From assembly GCA_018699075.1 (NCBI GenBank), contig JABIPV010000087.1, forward strand, positions 1 through 34,737: DNA of 34,737 nt. The letters are read 5' to 3'. The DNA comes from Kordiimonadaceae bacterium. GTDB lineage: Bacteria > Pseudomonadota > Alphaproteobacteria > Sphingomonadales > Emcibacteraceae. Below the pieces are notes generated by a model. That model was not told the DNA's origin. It did no database searches and saw only the letters and a program-made list of their open reading frames with translations. Within the stretch, counting starts at the first letter, position 1, and each line of letters opens with the position of its first letter. A program made the translations under genes and the position numbers. Positions 7,870 to 16,613 of this stretch are shown piece by piece.

Positions 7870-8985
7870 ATGGATAACAATTCCGTGATCAATCAAAAAA
7901 TTACTTCCGTAGAGAGGGCTGCGTCCGACCTGCGTAGAGGAGGTTTTGCGCTATTAACATTTGAGGAAAACTGCCTTCTCGTCACATCCGCAGAGTTAAT
8001 TCTTGATGGTCGTTTAAAACAATTTAAAGAACTGAGCCAATCTGAACCGCTGGTTGGTTTAACTTATAACCGGGCAAATATATTAAAAATATCGCCGCGT
8101 TCCGGCGACGTTGCCCTTGTTACAATATCAGAATATATGAACAGCGCCGTTATCAGTTCCATGGCGGATCCATCAGATGACCTTATGCACGTTATGCAGG
8201 GACCCTTCATAGTTGCTGACGACTTGACCACAAATTTACATGATGCGGGTATTAAACTTTGTAAAATTGCCAAATTACTGCCGGCTGCCGTGTTTTCAAG
8301 ACAACTTAAAAAATCAGACTGCCAAAAATGGGTAAAAGAACATGATATATTAACAGTGTCCGCTGATGACATCATAAATCATACTCATAACGATGCCATG
8401 GCACTCAATATTGTTACATCAGCCAAAGTTCCACTTGAGGCCGCAGAAAATGCCACTATGGTCGCTTTTCGCCCCAATGATGGGGGAACAGAACATTTCG
8501 CTATCATCGTAAATGATCCACCACGCGACCAGCCCGTTATGACCCGCATCCATTCCGAATGTTTTACCGGCGACTTATTGGGGTCTTTAAAATGTGATTG
8601 CGGCGATCAAATGCGTGGTGCCATAAAATATATGGCAGAAGCAGGTGGTGGTATTCTCTTATATCTGGCCCAAGAAGGACGCGGAATTGGCCTGATTAAC
8701 AAACTTCGCGCCTATCATCTTCAGGATCAAGGCTTTGATACGGTTGATGCAAATGAAAGACTTGGGTTTTTAAGTGATGAAAGAATTTTTGAGCCCGCCG
8801 CACAGATGCTAAAGAAAATGGGATATATGAACGTTAATTTGCTCACCAACAATCCCGATAAAGTAAGCGGGCTTGAGAAATGTGATATTACGGTAAATGA
8901 GCGTATAGCTCATCATTTTCCCTCCAATAATCATAATGAGCTTTACTTAAAGACCAAAAAGAAACGCTCAGGCCATTTACTATAA
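7870..8985 (+). CDS. ribA: GTP cyclohydrolase II with degenerate RibB-like N-terminal domain
   Basis: GTP cyclohydrolase II opens GTP to the diaminopyrimidine that starts riboflavin synthesis. The C-terminal half carries all hallmarks: zinc motif HSEC..GDLLGSLKCDC with C231, C242 and C244, then LYLAQEGRGIGLINKLRAY, QGFDTVDANERLGF, and LLTNNPDKVSGLE. The N-terminal 190 residues resemble a DHBP synthase (RibB) by position and by AASDLRRGGFALL, but the catalytic DDEDRENEGD signature is missing (FEENCLLVTSAE stands there), so that half is probably inactive, as in other alphaproteobacterial RibA proteins. The frame stays open upstream to 7777, but ATG 7870 fits better: the 31 extra residues are AT-rich hydrophobic noise overlapping the divergent promoter region. 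AAAGG at 7851-7855 is a distant ribosome binding site. Product 371 residues. Confidence 0.92.
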   Translation: MDNNSVINQKITSVERAASDLRRGGFALLTFEENCLLVTSAELILDGRLKQFKELSQSEPLVGLTYNRANILKISPRSGDVALVTISEYMNSAVISSMADPSDDLMHVMQGPFIVADDLTTNLHDAGIKLCKIAKLLPAAVFSRQLKKSDCQKWVKEHDILTVSADDIINHTHNDAMALNIVTSAKVPLEAAENATMVAFRPNDGGTEHFAIIVNDPPRDQPVMTRIHSECFTGDLLGSLKCDCGDQMRGAIKYMAEAGGGILLYLAQEGRGIGLINKLRAYHLQDQGFDTVDANERLGFLSDERIFEPAAQMLKKMGYMNVNLLTNNPDKVSGLEKCDITVNERIAHHFPSNNHNELYLKTKKKRSGHLL

Positions 8986-8994
8986 ATTCAGTAC

Positions 8995-9858
8995 TTACTT
9001 TAACCCGATAAGTGTTAAACCAATGGCAGATAACAAAAAACCAACCTTTTGATTTCTATTTAATCTTTCACCAAAAAATGCATATGACATCAGTAGAATA
9101 AAGAACATGTCTAGTGAGAAAATGGTGACAACGACACTCCCTGGACCGCTTTTAAGCGCCGTAATATAAAAATATAAACCACCATAAGAAACAGTACCAG
9201 TCAAAGCTCCGGCCGTTAATATTTTCCATTTTGGTACTTTTGCCGTCCATACTTTTTTCTTATTTTTTAATAACACTAAGCAAGATACAATCGCACAGAT
9301 TGCATAAGAAACTGCAACAATTAAGACACCTGATAAACCGGCTTCATTAGCAATTTTTAATCCACCATTTCGAAACGCCAACAGAATTATACAGGCAACC
9401 ATTATAAGAAACCATGCACCACTGGTAGATTTTTCATGACCGCCTAACTTAATATTTACAACCAGCATTGCGGCGAAAAAGAATAGAATACCCACACCTT
9501 CCATCCATGTGATGCTTTCGCCGTAATAAAAGGAAGAAATGAGAATAACGATAACAATATTTGCTTTTGCAAAAGCAGATGTCAGACCTGCAGGACCGTA
9601 ACGCATACCTTGTGAAAAGGCAAAATTTCCCCCCGCAGAACCAAGAGCAACGATAAGAGCCATAAATAAATATTCAGCACTACTAAATTCGCTTAGTACA
9701 TCAAGACTTCCAAGAAAAAAACAGACAGCCCCCACCCCATAAAGACTAATAAAGAAGTATGCCTCATCCCCATGGTTATGAGCATTCCATTTAAAGAGTA
9801 TGCCACCAAAACCAAACATCAGCGCGCCAATCATGGCTTGTATTATATAAAGTTCCAC
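8995..9858 (-). CDS. DMT-superfamily (EamA-type) permease, last gene of the formaldehyde operon
   Basis: A 287-residue membrane protein with about ten hydrophobic segments in two homologous halves, the EamA arrangement of drug/metabolite transporters. Typical features are SQGMRYGPAGLTSAFAKAN closing the first half, and LKSGPGSVVVTIFSLD plus FFGERLNRNQKVGFLLSAIG near the end of the second. The start is GTG at 9858, 6 nt after the fdsA stop, without a clear Shine-Dalgarno sequence, suggesting translational coupling; ATG 9834 is an alternative. The substrate cannot be read from sequence. Because it is the last gene of an operon that makes and burns formate, export or uptake of a one-carbon or glutathione-linked compound is possible but unproven. 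It converges with ribA across 9 nt. Confidence 0.82.
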   Translation of the reverse strand: MELYIIQAMIGALMFGFGGILFKWNAHNHGDEAYFFISLYGVGAVCFFLGSLDVLSEFSSAEYLFMALIVALGSAGGNFAFSQGMRYGPAGLTSAFAKANIVIVILISSFYYGESITWMEGVGILFFFAAMLVVNIKLGGHEKSTSGAWFLIMVACIILLAFRNGGLKIANEAGLSGVLIVAVSYAICAIVSCLVLLKNKKKVWTAKVPKWKILTAGALTGTVSYGGLYFYITALKSGPGSVVVTIFSLDMFFILLMSYAFFGERLNRNQKVGFLLSAIGLTLIGLK

Positions 9859-9864
9859 TAAATA

Positions 9865-12669
9865 TTATTCTGCTATATGCCGCGTTGATGATGAAAATCC
9901 ATCAAACTCTTCTTGCCAATCGGATTTACGGTTGGTTTGCCTTACTTCAACGGCAGTAACTTTATATTCAGGACAGTTTGTCGCCCAGTCACTATTGTCT
10001 GTTGTGACAATATTGGCGCCGGATTCTGGCATATGGAATGTGGTGTAAACCACCCCCGGCTGCATATTTTCCGTAATTCTTGCTTCGAGTACCGTTTCTC
10101 CCATGCGGCTTTGTATAAGGACCTTATCGCCACAAACGATACCTCTGTTCTCTGCATCATGGGGATGAATATCCAGAATGTCTTTATCATGCCAGACATT
10201 ATTTTTGGTCCGTCTTGTTTGCGCGCCAACATTATACTGACTCAATATACGTCCGGTAGTTAATATTAGCGGGAATTTGCGCGTAGATCGTTCCGTGGTC
10301 GGCACATATTCGGTGACAATAAAGTTACCTTTTCCGCGCACGAAACCATCCACATGCATGATCGGTGTACCGTCCGGCGCATCGTCAGTGCAAGGCCACT
10401 GAATTGAACCCAATTCATCAAGGCGGTCAAAAGACACATTTTTAAAAGTCGGCGTTAAGCGTGCAATTTCATCCATTATCTCTGATGGGTGATCATAAGA
10501 CATATCTGCCCCCATAGCCCGACCAATACGGCAAGAAACTTCCCATTCATCCATTCCTGTTACGGCATCCATTACGGGGCGAACCCGACTTATGCGTCGT
10601 TCTGCATTGGTAAAGGTACCGTCTTTTTCTAGAAATGATGTGCCGGGTAGAAATACATGAGCAAAGCGCGCCGTTTCGTTTAAAAATAAATCTTGCACGA
10701 TCAAACAATCTAGCGCATTTAAGGCTGCTTCCACATGATGAGTATTCGGGTCTGACTGGGCTACATCTTCGCCTTGCACATACATGGCTTTATATTTACC
10801 TTCGACAGCAGCATCAAACATATGGGGAATTTGGTATCCGGGAACAGGATCAAGTTCAAGACCCCACTCTTTTTCAAATTGTCCGCGCGCTTCATCATCA
10901 CCTACGGGACGATATCCGGGAAGTTCATGGGGGAATGACCCCATATCACAGGAACCTTGTACATTATTTTGTCCACGCAGTGGGTTTACACCAACACCCA
11001 TCGCACCAATGTTACCAGTGGCCATGGCAAGGTTTGCCATACCTATCACCATTGTTGATCCTTGGGAATGTTCTGTAACGCCAAGTCCGTAATATATTGC
11101 TCCATTACCGCTGGTGGCATAAAGTCGTGCCGCAGAACGCACCTCAGAAGCTGCCACACCCGTATACTGCTCAACGGTCTCAGGACTATTGATAGGGTCC
11201 AAGATAAAGTCGCGCCATTGATTAAAGGCGTCCGTATCACAGCGCTGATCAATATAATCCTGATCCATTAATCCTTCCGTTAACACCACATGAGCGATGG
11301 CATTTATCATCGCCACATTGGTTCCCGGCAAGAGTGGCAAATGATGATCTGCTTTAATGTGGGGCGACTTTACCAGTTCTGTTTTACGAGGATCTATAAC
11401 GATTAGCTTCGCGCCTTGACGAAGTCGTCTTTTCATTTGACTGGCAAATACAGGGTGAGCGTCGGTTGGGTTCGCACCGATTACAACCATCACATCTGAC
11501 TCCATTACACTGTCGAATGTCTGTGTGCCAGCTGATGTTCCCAAGGTTTCGCGTAGACCATAGCCAGTAGGTGAATGACAAACCCGCGCACATGTATCTA
11601 CATTGTTATTTTGAAATGCCGCACGGATTAATTTTTGAACCACAAAAACTTCTTCATTAGTGCACCTAGATGATGTAATGCCGCCAATTGACTTTATGCC
11701 ATGCTCTTTTTGAATATCTTTTAATCGGCTAGCCGTAAATTCAATTGCTTCGTCCCAGCCAACTTCTTTCCATGGATCGGTAATGTTGTCTCGGATCATC
11801 GGGCTCAATATTCGATCCTCGTGGATGGCATATTCCCAAGAAAAACGCCCTTTTACACAAGAATGGCCATGATTTGCTTGGCCATCTTTCCACGGCATCA
11901 TCCGCACAACTTCTTGATCTTTTACTTCTGCTTTAAATCCGCACCCTACACCGCAATAAGCGCAAGTTGTCACAACGCTGTGATCTGGCTTACCGATTTC
12001 TTCCACGCGTTTTTCAAAAAGGCTATCTGTTGGGCAGGCTTGAACACATGCGCCACACGATACACAATCAGACTCGAGGAATGATTGATCCGTTCCTGCA
12101 GATATTTTGCTATCAAAACCACGACCATCAACAGTGAGTGCGAAAGTGCCTTGCACTTCTTCACATGCCCTAACACAGCGGGCGCAAAGAATACATTTTG
12201 ACGCATCAAAACTAAAATAGGGATTACTGTCATCAATTACAGACTTCAAATGATTATGGCCTTGTTTGCCATAACGATTTTCCTTAAGTCCTAAAAGTTG
12301 GGCCATATCATTAAGGGGGCTATCTTCGTCAGGATGGTCAGAAATATAGAGCTCCATGATCCCGCGACGAATTTTTGTAAGTCGTTCAGAAGTCGTCTTC
12401 ACTTGCATATCTTGTGCAACAGGTGTCGTACATGAAGCCGGAGTGCCGCGCACACCGTCTACTTCAACCAAGCATAAACGACAAGAACCGTAAGATTCCA
12501 TACAGTCAGATGCACATAGGCTAGGGATCTCCGTATCAATAGTACGCGCCGCACGCATAATTGACGTACCTTCAGGAACAGTCACGCTCTTGCCATCGAT
12601 ATTTAAATCGATATTCTTGTCAGATTTCTTCTCAGGCGTTCCATAATCTTTTTCAATAATAAGCGTCAT
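9865..12669 (-). CDS. fdsA: NAD-dependent formate dehydrogenase, catalytic alpha subunit
   Basis: This large subunit holds the molybdenum (or tungsten) bis-MGD cofactor and oxidises formate to CO2, passing electrons through FdsG/FdsB to NAD+. Counting from ATG 12669: N-terminal [2Fe-2S] domain (C52, C63, C66, C80); two ferredoxin-type [4Fe-4S] motifs (C159/162/165/169 and C202/205/208/212); the [4Fe-4S] of the molybdopterin domain (C236/239/243/271); the active-site pair C364-H365 in RVCHSPTG, a normal Cys codon rather than selenocysteine; and a C-terminal dinucleotide-binding domain (LILTTGRILSQYN). Unusually, after H112 the segment SDHPDEDSPLNDMA lacks the three Cys expected for the NuoG-like His-Cys3 cluster. 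An upstream in-frame TTG at 12675 overlaps the fdsB stop, but AAGAG is better placed for ATG 12669. Confidence 0.95.
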   Translation of the reverse strand: MTLIIEKDYGTPEKKSDKNIDLNIDGKSVTVPEGTSIMRAARTIDTEIPSLCASDCMESYGSCRLCLVEVDGVRGTPASCTTPVAQDMQVKTTSERLTKIRRGIMELYISDHPDEDSPLNDMAQLLGLKENRYGKQGHNHLKSVIDDSNPYFSFDASKCILCARCVRACEEVQGTFALTVDGRGFDSKISAGTDQSFLESDCVSCGACVQACPTDSLFEKRVEEIGKPDHSVVTTCAYCGVGCGFKAEVKDQEVVRMMPWKDGQANHGHSCVKGRFSWEYAIHEDRILSPMIRDNITDPWKEVGWDEAIEFTASRLKDIQKEHGIKSIGGITSSRCTNEEVFVVQKLIRAAFQNNNVDTCARVCHSPTGYGLRETLGTSAGTQTFDSVMESDVMVVIGANPTDAHPVFASQMKRRLRQGAKLIVIDPRKTELVKSPHIKADHHLPLLPGTNVAMINAIAHVVLTEGLMDQDYIDQRCDTDAFNQWRDFILDPINSPETVEQYTGVAASEVRSAARLYATSGNGAIYYGLGVTEHSQGSTMVIGMANLAMATGNIGAMGVGVNPLRGQNNVQGSCDMGSFPHELPGYRPVGDDEARGQFEKEWGLELDPVPGYQIPHMFDAAVEGKYKAMYVQGEDVAQSDPNTHHVEAALNALDCLIVQDLFLNETARFAHVFLPGTSFLEKDGTFTNAERRISRVRPVMDAVTGMDEWEVSCRIGRAMGADMSYDHPSEIMDEIARLTPTFKNVSFDRLDELGSIQWPCTDDAPDGTPIMHVDGFVRGKGNFIVTEYVPTTERSTRKFPLILTTGRILSQYNVGAQTRRTKNNVWHDKDILDIHPHDAENRGIVCGDKVLIQSRMGETVLEARITENMQPGVVYTTFHMPESGANIVTTDNSDWATNCPEYKVTAVEVRQTNRKSDWQEEFDGFSSSTRHIAE

Positions 12670-12671
12670 GA

Positions 12672-14180
12672 TCAACTCTTTTCAAAATCTTGTGGCCAAT
12701 GCTTTAAAGCACTTTTCACGGGGATTGGCGTCATGCCGCCCATGGCGCATAAAGATGACGTATCCATTAATTCACATAATTCCTGGGTTAAGGCCATGTT
12801 GCCTTCCACATCTAAGTTATCCAGTAACTCCGACCCACGGGTAGAACCTATGCGACACGGTGTACATTTACCGCAAGATTCAATAGCGCAAAAATCAAAG
12901 GCAAACTTGGCCTGATCCAACATATTGGCCGTCTCATCAAAGACAACTATTCCGCCATGCCCCAGAACCAAGCCTTTTTCACTATAGGCTTCATAATCTA
13001 GCGGCAATTTAAAATCATCAATTGAAAGATAAGCACCTAACGGGCCACCAACTTGCGCAGTTTTTATCGGCTTTCCTGTATATGTACCTCCGCCATATTC
13101 ATTTACCAACTCATTTAAAGTCACACCGAAGGCTTTTTCAATCAGCCCTCCTCGTTTCACATTGCCCGTAATTTGAAAGGCTATTGTACCACGAGAGCGA
13201 CCAATACCGAAATTTTTATAATATTCGCCGCCTTTGGCCAATATTATAGGTACACTGGCTAGAGATATAACATTATTAATCACTGTTGGTTTACCAAATA
13301 AACCTACATGGGCAGGTAAGGGCGGTTTTGCACGGACCATACCGCGTTTGCCTTCCAGGCTATCAAGCATCGCTGTTTCTTCGCCACAAACATATGAACC
13401 CGCACCAATACGCACTTCAATATCAAACGATTTTCTGCTGCCCCGAATATCACTGCCCAAATATTTCTCACTTCGGGCAATTTTAAGTGCTTCATGGAGG
13501 ATTTCTTTACAGAGCGGATATTCACTCCTGAGATATATATATCCCTTCGTCGCGCCTACGGCTATGCCGGCAATGGTCATGCCTTCTATTAAACAAAAAG
13601 GATCACATTCCATTAATATACGGTCAGAAAATGTACCACTGTCCCCTTCATCCGCATTACAGCATATATATTTTTGTGTTCCGCTTGCGTCCTTTACAGT
13701 ATTCCATTTTATACCAGTGGGAAATGCCGCGCCACCGCGACCCCGTAATCCTGACGTCGTGACGTCATCAACTATTTCAGTGCCAGACATCTTTAATGCG
13801 TTGCTCAAACCTTCAAATCCGCCATTATTCAGATAATCACTGATTGATAAAGGATCAATCAATCCGCATCTTGCAAAAGTCAGGCGGTCCTGATTTTTTA
13901 GGTAATCAATTTCAGATGTAAGACCTTGGCAAAGCACATGATCACCACCAGATAAAAAATCACTATCATAAAGCGACTGAACATCTGATACTGTGACCGG
14001 TCCATAAGCAACACGCCCCTTTTTTGTTTCCACTTCCACAAGAGGCTCTAAATAAGTCATGCCCCATGTACCATTACGGATGATGTTTATATCTGTCGGC
14101 AATTTTGAAATAGCAATCGCCACCTCATCTGCGCCCATGGATAAAGATGATGTATCTCGCGGAACATATACATTTATCAT
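12672..14180 (-). CDS. fdsB: NAD-dependent formate dehydrogenase, beta subunit (NuoF-like diaphorase)
   Basis: FdsB carries FMN, NADH-binding sites and one [4Fe-4S] cluster, and delivers formate-derived electrons to NAD+. The 502 residues begin with a thioredoxin-like domain (about 1-110) without a cluster motif. The NuoF-type core follows: FMN/NAD loop GLRGRGGAAFPTGIKW at 144-159, CNADEGDSGTFSDR at 174-187, GAGSYVCGEETAMLDSLEG at 259-277, and cluster ligands C436/C439/C442 (ESCGKCTPCR) with C478. Its ATG overlaps the fdsG stop by 4 nt (ATGA), and its TGA lies 2 nt before the fdsA ATG, so the three subunits are translationally coupled. All expected motifs are present. Confidence 0.96.
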   Translation of the reverse strand: MINVYVPRDTSSLSMGADEVAIAISKLPTDINIIRNGTWGMTYLEPLVEVETKKGRVAYGPVTVSDVQSLYDSDFLSGGDHVLCQGLTSEIDYLKNQDRLTFARCGLIDPLSISDYLNNGGFEGLSNALKMSGTEIVDDVTTSGLRGRGGAAFPTGIKWNTVKDASGTQKYICCNADEGDSGTFSDRILMECDPFCLIEGMTIAGIAVGATKGYIYLRSEYPLCKEILHEALKIARSEKYLGSDIRGSRKSFDIEVRIGAGSYVCGEETAMLDSLEGKRGMVRAKPPLPAHVGLFGKPTVINNVISLASVPIILAKGGEYYKNFGIGRSRGTIAFQITGNVKRGGLIEKAFGVTLNELVNEYGGGTYTGKPIKTAQVGGPLGAYLSIDDFKLPLDYEAYSEKGLVLGHGGIVVFDETANMLDQAKFAFDFCAIESCGKCTPCRIGSTRGSELLDNLDVEGNMALTQELCELMDTSSLCAMGGMTPIPVKSALKHWPQDFEKS

Positions 14181-14638
14181 GCGCCATCCCCTTGCTTCAA
14201 TAATGCCTCAAAGTTGTCTGAGCTAACCCTAGCATGTAATTTACCATCAATTTCAACATTTGGAGATAGGGCACAATTACCAAAGCAATATACCGCTTCT
14301 AAGCTATATTCTCCGTCCGCGCTAGTATCTCCTAAATCAATATTAAGCACGTCTTTAACACGTTCCGTTAAGCCCCGACTACCCATAGACTGGCAGGCTT
14401 CCGCCTGGCAAATACGCACAACTTTTCGCCCTTCAGGGTTGGTTTTAAAATCATGATAATAGCTAATCACGCCATGCACTTCAGCACGGGACAAATTAAA
14501 GGCATCCGCCATGACGTTCACAGTCTCTTTTGGGACATAACCAAATGCTTGCTGAACGCCATGAAGACACTCAAGTAGCCCGCCTTCAAGATCTTTGAAG
14601 CGGTTTATAACTTCGTTTGCTTTATCCATATCAATCAA
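14177..14638 (-). CDS. fdsG: NAD-dependent formate dehydrogenase, gamma subunit (NuoE-like)
   Basis: FdsG is the small [2Fe-2S] subunit of the soluble formate dehydrogenase and pairs with FdsB as NuoE pairs with NuoF. Its 153 residues include the helical N-terminal part (LLECLHGVQQAFGYVPKETV), then the four cluster cysteines C77, C82 (CQAEACQSMG) and C118, C122 (CFGNCALSP). The frame starts with TTG 14638, about 8 nt after AAAGGAC, which overlaps the stop of the preceding S-formylglutathione hydrolase gene; an ATG three codons later is less well spaced. It is the first of the three fds genes, matching the order fdsG-fdsB-fdsA of Cupriavidus and Rhodobacter. Confidence 0.95.
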   Translation of the reverse strand: MIDMDKANEVINRFKDLEGGLLECLHGVQQAFGYVPKETVNVMADAFNLSRAEVHGVISYYHDFKTNPEGRKVVRICQAEACQSMGSRGLTERVKDVLNIDLGDTSADGEYSLEAVYCFGNCALSPNVEIDGKLHARVSSDNFEALLKQGDGA

Positions 14639-14650
14639 AATGGTCGTCCT

Positions 14651-15487
14651 TTATAAAATATTGGCGTGGTGTCTTATATGATCTTCCATAAATGTAGAAA
14701 TAAAGAAATAGCCATGATCATAATCATCATGACGGCGTAAATTTAATTTCTGTCCTACTTCTGAACAAGCCTTTTCGAAAAGTTCCGGCATAAGTTGGCT
14801 TTCTAAAAATGGATCGGCAAGTCCTTGATCAATAAGGATTTCAGGTTCATTTTCTGCGTTTTCGCCAGCTTTCATTAGTAGACAAGCATCATAGTTGGCC
14901 CAACTTCTTTGGTCAATACCGATATAATTACCGAGTGCTTTATGGCCCCAAGGACAATTGCTTGGACTAACAATTGGTGCAAAAGCCGAGACGGATTTAT
15001 ATTTATCTTTATTCTTTAAATAAATGGTCAAGGCGCCGTGACCGCCCATGGAATGACCAAAGATTCCTTGCCTGTTTTTGTCGACAGGAAAGTTGTCTGA
15101 GATTAAAGTATTTAATTCATCCGTAATATAACTATACATATTATAATTTTTATCCCAAGGGGCCTCAGTAGCATCTACGTAAAAGCCAGCTCCCTTGGCA
15201 AAATCCCAGCCATCCTCATCGGGCACATCATCACCACGTGGTGATGTATCAGGGGCGACAAGAATAAGGCCAAGCTCTGCTGCCAATTTATAAGCATTTC
15301 CTTTGGTGGTAAAGTTGTCTTCTGTACATGTAAGCCCCGCTAGGTAATAAACAACCGGGCATTTCTCTTCATTTGCTTGCGGAGGAATAAAGATCGTAAA
15401 ACCCATATCACATGCAGTCGTATTCGCCGCATGGCTATAATAAGAAAGCAAGCCACCATGGCATTTGTGTATTGATTTAAGTTCCAT
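14651..15487 (-). CDS. fghA: S-formylglutathione hydrolase
   Basis: This cytoplasmic esterase-D-type enzyme hydrolyses S-formylglutathione to formate and glutathione, the second step of the pathway. At 278 residues it is normal size. The nucleophile S146 lies in GHSMGGHG, with the Asp in DQGLADPFL and the His in RHDDYDHGYFF completing the triad. Other family marks are YLAGLTCTEDNFTTKGN, APDTSPRGDD and FAPIVSPSNCPWGHKA. The gene begins 2 nt after the adhC stop codon without a strong Shine-Dalgarno sequence, which suggests translational coupling, and ends 12 nt before fdsG. The context agrees fully with the call. Confidence 0.96.
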   Translation of the reverse strand: MELKSIHKCHGGLLSYYSHAANTTACDMGFTIFIPPQANEEKCPVVYYLAGLTCTEDNFTTKGNAYKLAAELGLILVAPDTSPRGDDVPDEDGWDFAKGAGFYVDATEAPWDKNYNMYSYITDELNTLISDNFPVDKNRQGIFGHSMGGHGALTIYLKNKDKYKSVSAFAPIVSPSNCPWGHKALGNYIGIDQRSWANYDACLLMKAGENAENEPEILIDQGLADPFLESQLMPELFEKACSEVGQKLNLRRHDDYDHGYFFISTFMEDHIRHHANIL

Positions 15488-15489
15488 AA

Positions 15490-16593
15490 TTAATATTCAA
15501 CCACGCTTCTGATGCTTTCACCCGAATGCATTAAATCAAAGGCTTTATTAATATCGCTGAGGGGCATTTTATGAGTGATCAAATCTTCAATATTGATCTT
15601 ACCATCCATATACCAATCAACAATTTTCGGAACATCCGTACGTCCACGCGCCCCGCCGAATGCCGACCCGCGCCAAACGCGTCCTGTTACAAGCTGAAAC
15701 GGACGGGTTGAAATTTCTTGTCCTGCACCGGCCACACCGATGATAATGCTCTCGCCCCAACCTTTATGACAACATTCAAGAGCTTGACGCATTGTATTAA
15801 TATTACCAATACATTCGAAACTATAATCTGCGCCACCATTGGTAAGATCCATAATCGCTTCCATCACATCACAATCTTTTGGATTGATAAAGTCGGTCAT
15901 GCCGAACTGTTTGGCAATTTCAAGACGGGCAGGGTTGATATCAACGCCGATTATTTTATTGGCACCAACCATACGCGCGCCCTGTATTACATTAAGACCA
16001 ATACCACCAAGGCCGAAGACCACAACGTTTGAACCCGGCTCAACTTTCGCATCAAATGCAACAGCGCCAACACCTGTCGTCACACCGCAACCGATATAAC
16101 AAATTTCATCAAACGGCGCATCTTTACGTACTTTTGCAACAGCAATTTCAGGCATCACAGAATAATTTGAGAAAGTGGAACAGCCCATATAATGCAGGAT
16201 CGGCTCACCATTGATGCTAAATCGACTTGTGCCATCAGGCATCAGGCCAGCGCCTTGGGTTTCACGAATTTTTTGACATAAATTTGTTTTTGGATGAAGG
16301 CAATAATCACATTCACGACATTCCGGAGTATAAAGAGGAATAACATGGTCACCTACTTCAACTGATGTCACGCCTGCACCAATTTCAACAACAACACCCG
16401 CACCTTCATGACCGAGGATAGCTGGAAACGCACCTTCTGGATCGTCACCCGATAATGTAAAGGCATCCGTATGGCATACGCCAGTTGCCTTCATCTCTAC
16501 AAGAACTTCGCCAGCACGCGGGCCGTCCAGCGTTACTGTTTCAATGCTTAAAGGTTCCCCTGCTTTAAATGCGACAGCTGCCTTTGTTTCCAT
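15490..16593 (-). CDS. adhC: S-(hydroxymethyl)glutathione dehydrogenase / class III alcohol dehydrogenase
   Basis: This enzyme (also called frmA or flhA in other bacteria) oxidises the spontaneous adduct of formaldehyde and glutathione with NAD+, giving S-formylglutathione; class III enzymes also reduce S-nitrosoglutathione. The 367 residues carry catalytic zinc ligands C40, H62 and C169, structural zinc ligands C92, C95, C98 and C106, and the nucleotide-binding GLGGIG at 194-199. It is the first gene of the operon leading to FdsGBA. The ribosome binding site AAAGGAAG lies about 6 nt before ATG 16593. A perfect palindrome and a TTGACA hexamer occupy the 61-nt gap between it and the helicase gene upstream. 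Confidence 0.96.
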   Translation of the reverse strand: METKAAVAFKAGEPLSIETVTLDGPRAGEVLVEMKATGVCHTDAFTLSGDDPEGAFPAILGHEGAGVVVEIGAGVTSVEVGDHVIPLYTPECRECDYCLHPKTNLCQKIRETQGAGLMPDGTSRFSINGEPILHYMGCSTFSNYSVMPEIAVAKVRKDAPFDEICYIGCGVTTGVGAVAFDAKVEPGSNVVVFGLGGIGLNVIQGARMVGANKIIGVDINPARLEIAKQFGMTDFINPKDCDVMEAIMDLTNGGADYSFECIGNINTMRQALECCHKGWGESIIIGVAGAGQEISTRPFQLVTGRVWRGSAFGGARGRTDVPKIVDWYMDGKINIEDLITHKMPLSDINKAFDLMHSGESIRSVVEY

Positions 16594-16613
16594 AATATTC
16601 TTCCTTTATTAAA

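Noticed and set aside
10635..11092. Open frames of 147 and 102 codons on the + strand inside fdsA
   Set aside because: They lie opposite a strongly conserved gene, lack ribosome binding sites and family motifs, and read as antisense shadow of fdsA.
11570..11590. Selenocysteine codon in the formate dehydrogenase active site
   Set aside because: The active-site residue C364 is encoded by an ordinary Cys codon, and no in-frame TGA occurs there.
13234..13836. A 200-codon + strand frame inside fdsB
   Set aside because: It is antisense to conserved FMN and NAD motifs of fdsB and has no family signature of its own.
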